Assembly (NCBI GenBank): GCA_032629725.1
Contig: JAFEVB010000001.1
Coordinates: forward strand, 806,001 to 870,000
Source: Gremmenia infestans
Lineage: Eukaryota; Ascomycota; Leotiomycetes; Helotiales; Hamatocanthoscyphaceae
Length of the DNA: 64,000 bases
Direction of reading: 5' to 3'
Below, in pieces: positions 34,201 to 44,100 of this stretch (position 1 is the stretch's first letter; each line of letters opens with the position of its first letter). Below the pieces are notes generated by a model. That model was not told the origin of the DNA. It saw only the letters and a list, made by a program, of their open reading frames with translations, and did no database searches. Position numbers and translations under genes: made by a program.

Positions 34201-34876
34201 TAGCACTCGGGTACTGTCCCTCGTTGTCGACTGGCAGAGAACTCTCCCATCCGAACTATCCCACTCAACCGTACTGCTCACAGCTTGGGCAATAGCTGTA
34301 GCACATGTCGAAGAATATGACCATTTCCTGTTCAATGTTCTCTTGGGTGGTAGAGATGCCGCGTTCACGGGAATAGACAAGCTCATGGGGCCTGTAAGCA
34401 CTACAGCCCCCTTGGCCACCAGCATCGACCGTGACTCGACTTTCCGGAAGAACGTGGAACTCAGACAGAAGCGAATAGACGAAACTGGGAGTATATAGCA
34501 CTTGGTCCGACTCGGCGATAAGGTGCATCGGTTGCTCGCATCTGCCCCCACCGTCGTCGTCCATCCTGCCGATGATTACGAGGAAGCAGCAACGAAACAC
34601 CTCGGAATGTTCAGAACCCGCGTTGAACCGGTCCAGCGGTTCGTGGACGCCATGTTCATGAACTTTTGCCTCCGGCCTGGCAATGCCGGAGTAGATCTTA
34701 TCATGGCGATTGACCCGAGCTTTTCCCCGGAGGATAAGGCGATTCACTACCTCGGCTATCTAGAACAAATATTCAAGCGCGTCTTTACTCCAGGGGGTCT
34801 GGGTCTAAACATTGGGGAGATGGACTTGGGTTCTAGTATACTTACGACATCTGTAACGATAAGGCAACGTAATTAA
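28246..34876 (+). pseudogene. Two-module non-ribosomal peptide synthetase, decayed
   Basis: Remains of a large cytosolic NRPS. In order: the tail of a C domain or linker, A domain 1 (RLTYVELD near 28,910, FTSGSTGTPKG near 29,020, AYGPAEIT near 29,410, YRTGD near 29,697, GKLDRR near 30,080), a T domain with LGGDSL near 30,252, C domain 1 with HHAVFDG near 30,783, A domain 2 (STSGTTGTPK near 32,131, NGYGPSE near 32,521, YKTGDLV near 32,807, NGKTDRR near 33,182), T domain 2 with LGGNSL near 33,377, and C domain 2 with AHVVFDG near 33,980 running to 34,876. Stops lie in frame at 31,559, 31,634, 32,222 and 34,496. Frame changes occur near 29,000, 30,212, 30,310 and 30,640. The blocks between A1 and A3 of A domain 1, and part of C domain 1, are deleted. 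There are no introns. The gene is not functional. Confidence 0.88.
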
Positions 34877-37197
34877 GTATAAATAGCAATGCTAGATTAT
34901 ATTACCACGAGGGAAATGTGCTGCTAAGCTTAATAATGTTATTAAAGATGTTTACAACATAATCGGTATATATGATACACTATAGAGACATTCATCTCAT
35001 TGACACACCCGGCTTCGATGAGACGTATATAATGATCTGATGTAGACACCTTGCGAGAGATTGCTTCATTTATGTCGAAGAAATATCAGTGTCATGGGAT
35101 TAGCCTACAACATCTGTTTACGTGCTTCCTGATTGGACTAGTAGCTTGGCACGTACGTATTGATATTCGACTGCTCTCAGCAGAGTATTTAGAACTTCGT
35201 ACAACCTCTTAATTATCAGAAATACTGTACACTTTATGTCACCTAGAAGTTTACGAACATTGAAATGCTTCTATGTATAAGAGGCCAAACCTCGAATAAC
35301 TCAAAGGTATGGTTTCAAGTATAACTAATGAGAAGTGCGTGAAGAGCATCTACGTACAGGAATCTCTCCTCTTACATTTTCGTTCTGTGGGACCTCCCGA
35401 AGGGTATAAGGACGTGCTAAGATAGCTATTTATACGTAGGAACACACCAGAAAACAGATGAAGGGGTAGGTACAAGGGACCTAAGAGGTGACTATAATGT
35501 AAAGAAACCGCCCTCTCTATATAGGGTGATTATAGAGAATATCAACAGAGAGCTGGCCTCTGGAGATTACTTATACAGAAAGACCTGATAGATTTCGACG
35601 CCCGAAACAGATAAGGACTGGTTCAGGGACTCAAGAGGCTACATTTAAAGTTTTGAAAATAGAGAGAATAAAGACAAAATGCCACCGATCCTACTAAATG
35701 ATGACACGAAAAGGGAAGTAGATTAAGGGAGGATCCCGCAGTCAAATACGGATTTTTGAGTAGGACCCTATGAGTTGAAGGAACTTTTCGAAATTCCTTG
35801 GAGAAGCCTGAAGGCTGTATATATATGGGCGTAGCCTACATCTATAGTAGTAATCTAAGCAATACAATTATACTATTCTAACAGAAACTACTTATGAATT
35901 CTATGTGGTGCAGTGTTGCGACACGAGTGTACTTCTGCCGAGAATCAGGCTTGCGGGGTGGAGGAATGCGAGATGTAGTGCGGTGAGGGAGAATAGCTCA
36001 CGGAGGAGAAATGGGAATTTGAAGGATAGCCCCATAACAGAGCTCGTGTGCCAAGTGGGTGTTCCAGTCAGGTGCTTGCCTAGAATCTCGTGGCTGGTTA
36101 TAGTGGTAAAAAAGTAGAGCAGTTCAAGGTCAAGTATTGTGAATGGAAACGTGAGGCAGTCGAGCCCCTTGGTGGGCGGCGATCCGTCTGACAACGGTGG
36201 TGGGAGACCATGTGCCTAGAGGAATGGCCGGGTTTTGGTAATAAATCCATTTCGTGGTCGACGTGCCAAAAGGACGTATTGTAGAAAGGAACAAGAGACA
36301 TTATTTCGTGCGCCATGATGGCAACATGGCTTTTCTTCGCCACACTTTAGGAAAAAAGGCGTTAGCTTAGACTACAATGTTGTTCCGATCCCTTTTCGTG
36401 TGCGAAGCTTTGTGCAGACCCGCCATTCGCAGCGAATACGATGACAACTAGTAGAAAGAGAACAGTACGATATAGTTCATCTATAGGACCAATAGACTGT
36501 ACCGGGGGGTTGGGGGGTATGGAAGCAGGTGATAAACGGGGTGAAAGACTACCACACGGCAGTACCATATACCCCCCTGTTGAATTTAGGTCCACGAAAA
36601 CAAGGGGACGTCGATATTCATACCTTGATTTTCCTCTGTCTAATGTAAAAACCATTGAGTCAGTATTACTCCTGTTGGTATGAATCAGGGGTGCTTTTGG
36701 AGGAGTGATAAGGGGTGGAATTCTGGTAGGAGCATATTTCAACTAGGTGCTACAGCTCCCGCAAGAGTGAGATCCTTCGTAAGGAGTCGACTCACTTGCA
36801 TTGCACGCGTCCTGTCTTGCTCTTGAAATAACTACGTTGTGCGTACTTGTTGGACCCGATTGGCCCAGATGAGCTTGGATACTCAGAGCCCACTGTGACA
36901 CCTTTGTGAGCCATTGAATGAAGTGGTTATCCGAGCGACAGAACAATGAAAGTATAGTGAGAAACGGAGAACAGTTAATAGTAATGCTTGTTGTCAGCGG
37001 AAAAAAAGGGGTAAGTGAGTGGTCTTAGCCAATCACATCACAGAGTAGCCGAGGTTTAGCGGCCTGGCAAATCACCCTCTTGCCCCTTGCGGCCTTGCTT
37101 TCACATAATCTACTCCGTACAACATTTCCAAAGGCCGGCAATGCAATGATGCCACCCTCTCCAAGATTGAGGCCAGAGACTAGGCATAAAGGGACCA
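34877..37197. other. Long gene-poor stretch
   Basis: About 2.3 kb with no domain that I recognise in any frame; the longest open frames (97-126 codons at 35,901-36,194 and 36,362-36,742, minus strand) look accidental. The segment 35,455-35,881 ends in a TATA-like TGTATATATATGGGCG, followed about 60 bp later by TATTCTAACA, which resembles the end of a Copia-type LTR. No matching start or partner was found, so that reading is weak. Confidence 0.35.
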
Positions 37198-37952
37198 TTG
37201 ATGAAAAGTATAATTATACTTTGGCTATACAGATACCAGTCACTAGTTCCAATTCCATTCCTAGCACACTCCGAGCACATTCCAAGTTCTCTTCAACATG
37301 TCCAACCTAGTCAAGTCAGCTCTCATCTCATCCTCGCCTTCTTGTCATCTGTCTCATATATTGGCATGCCCTGCTCCTCTACCACCAATATCGACGTCCT
37401 AGGTGCCGATGTCCTCTCCATGACCAGCATAATTGTCTCCAACTACACCATCCCTACCTTGCCCCCTGTCCTTCTCAACCAAATTGCGGTTTTAGCTTCT
37501 GCAACATAACCGTGGTGCTCGTACACCTCGGCAATAACTTTACCGTGTCGAATACCATCTGGCTGCCGACTTCAGGCTGGAATGGACGCTTTCAGGGCAC
37601 CGGGGGTGGTGGATTCTTGGTCGGGTTGGATCTACTTGGGCTTGCTCCTAAGCTTCAAGGAGGATACTCGGCGGGGTCAACGGATGGGTGTAATCTAGGA
37701 GAGTTCTTCGATATATTGCCGGCGGCCATGACGAGCAATGGGGAGGTTAATTGGCCGCTTGTAGAGAACTATGGTTCGCGGTCCATTCACGATATGGCTG
37801 TGATTGGGAAATTGATCACTGAAAGGTATTATGAAACGGTTCCGAGATACTCTTATTTCGATGGATGCTTGACAGGTGGTCGAGAGGGGTATATGGAGGC
37901 TGAGAGAAACTGGCCCCGGTATCCACCAGATCCACCGATCCTATTTATTTGA
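37198..37952 (+). pseudogene. Tannase/feruloyl esterase N-terminal fragment
   Basis: Encodes the first part of a secreted tannase-family esterase. The recognisable pieces are the VLGADVLSMTS...SNYTIP segment (37,380-37,470), then after a frame change near 37,500 the segment FCNITVVLVHLG, LPTSGWNGRFQGTGGGGF, GSTDG, NYGSRSIHDMAVIGK and finally the nucleophile region SYFDGCLTGGREGYMEAER, where families have GCSTGGRQG. In this copy the usual Ser of the GCSTGG motif is Leu. Coding similarity stops near 37,910, although these enzymes are about 500-550 residues long. Truncation, a frame change and a lost active-site serine together indicate a pseudogene. It lies only about 140 bp before the eIF3k start codon. 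Confidence 0.75.
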
Positions 37953-38088
37953 TTAGTCATCCCACTCGCTAAACCCACCACAACCGACACCACGTTTACG
38001 AACTTTTCTAACTTCTTGCTGCTTCTGCTTTGGAGCGCATCCCATCGCATCCCTTCCATTCCACTTAATACCACAACAACATCCAAAC

Positions 38089-39043
38089 ATGGGTGTCCCT
38101 TTCGACTATGCGCCTGAAAGGCCCGAGCATATCGATGCCATTCTCAACGGCCTCAACAGGTACAACCCCGAGACCACAAACATCTTCCAGGAATACGTTA
38201 CCGCCCAGTGTGAGGAGCGGACATATGATTGCTACGCCAATCTGGCACTGTTGAAGCTGTGAGTGATTTTCCCAACCCGGAGTCTTGCAATCATGTCAAG
38301 TGATGACCGTTTTTTTTTCAAACGTTTCCTATTACCTGAATGGGCATGGAGAATGAATCCCTCCAGCCTTTGAAGTTTAATTATTAGCTCTATCTGAAAG
38401 ACACTGATCTTCCACAAACCGAGAATACGTCCCAATCCTAAGAGATTTTGCTAACGTACGTGCATGTTTGCTTAGATACCAATTCAACCCACACCTCACC
38501 AAAGACGAAACCATCACCAACATCCTCGTCAAGTCCCTGACCGTCTTCCCATCTCCCGACTTCTCGCTTGCGCTCCACCTCCTCCCACCACACATTCTCA
38601 CTCCTGCCTCGGCCTCGTCAGCTCTCCCAGCTGCCGGTGATGCACCCCTTTCCGAAGCCGTGCAGAAGCTCAACGTCCTGAACAACCTGCTTGCACAAGC
38701 TTCTTATGCCGCTTTCTGGAGCACTCTGGACAGTGATGACCTCTATGCCGATTTGATCGCGGATGTGGCCGGTTTTGAAGAACTCATCCGCATTCGAATT
38801 GCACTCACAATCTCGCAGTCTGTAAGGGAAATTGAGCGCTCAGTGCTGGAATCATGGCTCGGAATGCAAGGCGAGGCGTTCACCAAATTCGTGAATGGTG
38901 TCTGTGGATGGGGGATCGAAGGAACTGTCGTCAAGGTGCCAATGAACAAAGAGAATGAGGCGAAAGGTACCATTGTTAGGGAGAACGTCAAGATGGAGCA
39001 GTTCTCGAGAGTTATTAGGAGGGCTTATGAACAACCTGCATGA
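38089..39043 (+). CDS. Eukaryotic translation initiation factor 3 subunit K
   Basis: Exons 38,089-38,258 and 38,476-39,043 give 245 residues, the usual length for fungal eIF3k. The protein is a small non-core subunit of the eIF3 complex that binds the 40S ribosome in the cytosol. Recognisable parts are the start PFDYAPERPEHIDAIL, the helical HAM-like N-terminal half (YNPET...LLKLYQFNPHLT) and the C-terminal PCI/winged-helix half with RIRIALTISQSVREIERSVLESWL and VPMNKENEAKGTIVRENVKMEQFSRVIRRAYEQ. The intron has a GTGAGT donor and a CTTAG acceptor, and the phase (2/1) closes exactly to complete KLYQF. It is the first clearly intact conserved gene to the right of the decayed segment. Confidence 0.93.
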
Positions 39044-39288
39044 TTTTCATATGCTTCACCAACATTTGCATGGAATTGGCTGGTCCGGCGTTATGGCATG
39101 GAGTTCAGAGGGGTATATTCGATGGAACAAGGCCTTGGGGGTTCGTTCAGCTTATACCTATTGGAATGAAGGCAGTAAAAAAGGAAGTGAACATAGACGC
39201 CTGAAATACATTAAAATCACTGGAGCTCCCTATACCAATTAAAGCCTTTCAGAAAGGTTGATTGAAAAAGATGGGCTGACATCAAGTC

Positions 39289-40677
39289 CTACCTCCTAGT
39301 ATCAAGCTCTTCCCACTGCACTCCTGCCCACTCTTCTAGATACCCTACCTCCCCAGCCCCTATACTATTTGGCACGCAATCATTTTCGCAAACGCCCACC
39401 ACGATCGTGCTCCATTCCATGCCATCAAGACCATCCTCGTCCCTCTCTAGATCCATGATAGCGTGCGGGGTCAACTGCACCTCAAAAACTCTCCCCATTC
39501 CACAATTTCCACATCTAGGGATCCCGCTTGCGCTTCCCCCGGTTGTACGAACTTTCTCATTCCCAGCAGAAGATGAAAGCAGCTTGCCAACGGTATCCGT
39601 CTTTGAGGACAATAACGGTGACCCTTTAAACTCGTACCGTATGACTTGTTCGGGGTTTTGTGCTAATCGATCCGCAAACTTTTGGAACGTCTTATCAAGA
39701 ACACTCTCGAATACTTCTTTATCCTCCTTGCCGCCGCCTACTCCACTGCTGTCATCCAAGTCCATGGTATGAGTTGGGATGGGCGCCTCTTCGGCCTTGT
39801 CCAGGATCTCGTAGTCGGCATCGACTAGGTAGTAAAGAGGATATGCAGGTAGCTGAGACGAATCTGAGGGCCATGGTTCCGGGATTGGTGGGGGGCCAAA
39901 GGTGCTGGATTTGGAAGAATTAAAGGAGAGTGCCGCGGCAAAGCTTTTCGAGAGGTCGGCATTGATATCTCCTGATGACTCTTGCGGTGGCTCTGTTACC
40001 AGTTCGGAATTTGGCGGAAGGGGAGTCGTTACAAAAGGGTTTTGTGGTGGGTGAGAGGATGTGGAAAATGGATTCGAAGGGCTCGACGTGCCGATTGAGA
40101 AGGGGTTCGCAGATGCTGAGTTGGCTGACGGCTTTGCTCCAAAGAGTGTCTCTCCAATACCGGTATTTCCAACAGGCTTCGGTGCTGGTGATACTACTTT
40201 TGGGGCCGATTTTTCCTTCGATACTACTTTAGATATCTTTGTTCCCCGCAGTACTCTTATACTACCCTCCTTGCGCCTGCACGTTTTCCTCCGGCATGCC
40301 AATATATATAGCCGTCTCTCATGCCCCGAGAAATGTTCTGGTAGATCTCCGTTTAATTGAAGTAATAGGGCCATGATGTCGTTGCATACTTTGCATTTTG
40401 CAAGGGCCGCAGATGGCGGGGTAGAGGGGTCAAGCCATTCCTAAGATCGCATGGTCAGTGAAAGTTCTCTGGCTTCGTACTTGGGACTGAAGCGTTTAGA
40501 TGAAATAGTAAGCTAGGCTCAACACGAGCATGAGCATGAGCATGAACATACTGGTCTGCCTCCAAGATGGCTGATTGTGTCGTCTGAAGGGTCTTTCGAT
40601 GCGTATCCGAGGAGGACGTTGGTTTCGGTGTAGTCGTTGTCTTCACCCCCAGAGGAGTCGCTCTCATATGGGGCCAT
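39289..40677 (-). CDS. PDCD2/Tsr4-type ribosome biogenesis protein
   Basis: Exons 40,552-40,677 and 39,289-40,440 encode 425 residues. It matches the Tsr4/PDCD2-like family, which escorts ribosomal protein uS5 (Rps2) co-translationally and is needed for 20S pre-rRNA processing. The N-terminal zinc-binding half shows CKVC at 58-61, then LLLQLNGDLPEHFSGHERRLYI and ACRRKTCRRKEGS, with Cys91 and Cys96. A low-complexity Ser/Pro/Asn-rich middle follows. The PDCD2 C-terminal domain has the QKFADRLAQNPEQVIRYEFKG block and a second CGNCG site before the EWSTIVVGVC end. The intron (GTATGT donor, TTAG acceptor) is phase 0. The start is the first ATG, with an acidic MAPYESDSSGGEDND N-terminus typical of the family. 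It is convergent with eIF3k. Confidence 0.9.
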
Positions 40678-41192
40678 GGTATGTTACTTATAGATAAATC
40701 TCTTATGCAAGATTGACTTCAAAATGTGTTGCGTCTTTGAAGTGTGAAGAAGACTTCAAAGTTGAGTTGATGCCAATGCAACAAACGTCCAAGATTTTCT
40801 GCAAGCGAGCCGATAAGGCTGATAAATGAAATATCCAGTAGATTGCCCCGCGGTGCGGCCGCTAGTAAGTAAATAAACATAGCGCCAGGTACCTGACCGT
40901 GGGTTTTTGATCATATCCAAATGCTGTATAATTTTAATTTAACAGTTCATAATATACATGAATATCCCATCGCCAGGTAGCAATAACTAATAAAACCCTG
41001 CTACAGTATTTACCATCTGATTGATACACCAGATACAAAGCATCTAAAACCAGAACGCTCCCACGCCAGCGCTAGCTTTGACTAAAAGTCGATCCTGGGG
41101 ACGAAGAGGATATCAGTACATGCTCAATGCATTTTCGTTATTTCATTATCCAGAACCTAGAGCCTTTATAATGTTACCAAATGAACCCCAAC
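40678..41192. other. Intergenic region between TSR4-like and BCK1-like genes
   Basis: Contains the promoter of the Tsr4-like gene and the 3' flank of the MAPKKK gene, both on the minus strand. No further gene is visible. Confidence 0.4.
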
Positions 41193-44100
41193 CTAGTAAG
41201 CACCACGAATTTTTGCATATAGATCTGTATCAAGGAAGTTATAATTAGGATCAAGCTCGCAGAAAGGATGACGTGAGAGAAGTGTGTCCGCTGTAGGGCG
41301 CTCAGAGGGGACGCTGTATTGCTCGTTAGCCGTCTACATATCACCCCCAAATAATGGAAATACTCACATAGTGAAACAATCAGCCATGAAGGCCACAGCA
41401 AGTGGGCTGATGTTTAGCGCGACATCGTCCGGAATAGGAGGTGCTTCGTTCAGACTTCCGAGTTTATAGATAGCTCCAACAGTTTCTTCCTTGCTCCAGG
41501 GTCGCCGGCCAGCAAACATCTCTAAGACGACGCATCCAAGAGACCAGATGTCAACCTTGGCAGAGTAGCCTTGTTGGGATCGCACAACTTCAGGGGCCAT
41601 CCAGAAGACAGATCCTTGCATTGAGTTTGTGGCGTCGTTGCCGTAAATGTTGTCCGTCTTTTTAGAAATACCAAAGTCTGAAATTTTGCAGGTTCCGTCG
41701 AGATCTAGTAAAATGTTATCTGCTTTCAGATCCCGATGTAGAATACCTTCTCGATGAAGGTAAGCCAATCCCGCCAGAGTCTGGCGTGTTAGAGAGCTCA
41801 CAACCGTCTCTTCAAACTTGCCATGCTTTCGTAGACAACTTCCAACACTGCCACCGGAAATATATTCTAAGAAGATACTGATCGACATTTCCTTCCGCTC
41901 ACATCCAAGATATTGGACTATGTTATCATGGTCAAGATGCTGCATGGTATCGATTTCTTGGTCGAGAGCAGCAACCATCTCGCGCATCTTGTCTTTGTCG
42001 TTCCCTGCAGCTTTTGCGCTGACCTCGACCTGCTTCACGGCCAAGAACTCACCAGTCGTGGCATTCATACCTAGATACACGCGTCCATAAGTACCTTTCC
42101 CGATCAGTTGACCCTTGAACCATCGGAATGTCGCCTGTCGTTTGGGTATTGTGTCTTGGGGAATTTGCGGCAGGATCATGCTTCCGCGCTGGGGCTTGAT
42201 CTGAACAATGTTGGCTCCAAACATCTTGGTACTCTTCCGTCGGAGAATTGCGCTAGATGGTCCACCTTTTGGGACTGGAGCCGTAAAACGCTTATTGGCC
42301 TCATGGGCCCCTCTCGCTACCTCACGGATTGACTTCATTCGACCCAGGCCACCTGATCGGCGAACGTTTCTTTGAGCGATACTCTGGATCGAGCCAGGTC
42401 TTTCTAAAGCCTTCAAAGTAGATTCATCAGAACCTAAAGTATCACCATCGTTGTAAGATGAGCTGGTTCGAAGGGTGTTGATTGTTGGTTCAACGATCGT
42501 CATCCCTGCCTGAGCAGCTGCAAGTTGTTCTAGGGTTCCTTGTTCTGCTATAGGGGACACAGGCGGCGACCCGCTGGCGCCCTCCTCCAGAACTGGCTGA
42601 TCCAGGTCAAGATTAGGAAAGAAATCGTCTAGGTGGTTGATGAGTGCTTCCGCAGGAGGTCTGCTTGCCCAAACATCCTCCCTAGCGAAAGACTCCCGCC
42701 GGAGAAGTTTCGCATTCATGTCCTCTGAGGATTCCGCAGACCAGCCACCCTCAGCGGAAGCAGGAGTGCGTCGTAGCGGCCGCTTACCACTTCGAGCACT
42801 TTCATCTTCAAATTCGGGTGTTCTCGAAGTGCTAGCAGTTGTGGCGCTGTTTAGTTGTGGAGAGGAAAACGATACTGAAAGTGTCTTCTTCGACCTGGTA
42901 CTGATGGACAAAGTTGGCCGTTGCTCGGTGCCGTTGAAATTCCCATCGGTTGTAGGATTCCCTCTCATGCTTGACTTCTTGGCCAATTTGCGAGATGCTA
43001 TTGGCACGGCGAAGAGGCCATCATCGGAGTCATCGTCGGAGTCCATTTGCTCTGCTGGCTTGGGGGAGTTCTCAAAAACAATGTTGGATTCTGTGAAATC
43101 AAGATTGGGCCCATAAGACTTGCGGTCTCCTGGTACCATCATACCGGCACTAGCATGAGCACTACTCGGGCTGAGGTCAGACGGGGAGGGTGCTTGTCGT
43201 GTATCTCCCTCGCGAATTTTGGCAATTGAGGAGGTCTCGGGTATCTTGAGTGATAAAGAGCGTTCCCGTCTCCCAGTACTGACGCCTCCTTCCTCCCTAT
43301 AGTCTGGAACAATGAAAGATGTGTCTCCCTTTCCCCATGTTGTGCTTCCCGGGGTCCCGCTTGACGACCTTGGGCTACTCCGACCCGAACCCGAAGTCCC
43401 GAAGTCCACGGTTGACAAAGCACTCCTTCCTCGCTCATTTTGGTCATTGCTAACCGGCGGTGATCTCTTACTTGGCGATGAGGCCGAGGGATTGTTTGGG
43501 CTTGGATGGCCTACCCCACCTAGACGAGTGCCCATGCCGATAAGTGCAGCAGCAATACCACTACTAGCCTGGGGTGAGCTGGGAACAGGTTTCCGCCTAG
43601 CCTGTTCAGACATGTCTTGGGGAGTCCAGCCTGCAGGTTCACCTCCCGAGCAGCGATTTCCATTGCTATCGATACTTGTAATAGAAAGGCGCGATTGCTG
43701 GCCCGTCTTCTTACTTAACGAGTTGGCTTTGATCAATGTTGCCGACTCGGCTGGCGGCGGGGGAGGTCTTCTTTGGGGGAAAAGACTATCGTGTTTCTTG
43801 TCTCCCTCGAAAGGCGAGTTTCGTGGCTGATCAAAATCAACATTTCGACCAACGATACCAAAAGAAGCATCCCCAGATGGCTGCGTCTGCTTGCTTGCCT
43901 TCTTTTGTTCCATATATGCCTTCTGCTTTCGCTCCATCTCCGCCCTGTGTTCACTAGCTGCCAATTCCATAAACGCCTGTCTCTCGGACTCTGGGAGCTG
44001 GCTTTCGCCGCTCTCTTGAAGAGATTTGAAATGCTTCAGTCTATCTCGTAGCGCGTCGGATTGGTCCATAGCTGGTGCATCTCGATCAATTGGCGCGGTA

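Noticed and set aside
35455..35881. Possible Copia-type solo LTR
   Set aside because: Only an LTR-like end (TATA-like box, then TATTCTAACA) is visible; no matching start, no target duplication and no second copy in the window.
36362..36742. 126-codon minus-strand frame
   Set aside because: No recognisable domain, no splice context and no neighbouring partner; treated as chance.
43312..43830. 172-codon plus-strand open frame, and many neighbours at 42,637-45,864
   Set aside because: They lie antisense to the Ser-rich middle exon of the Bck1-type kinase, whose composition leaves reverse frames open. No domain of their own.
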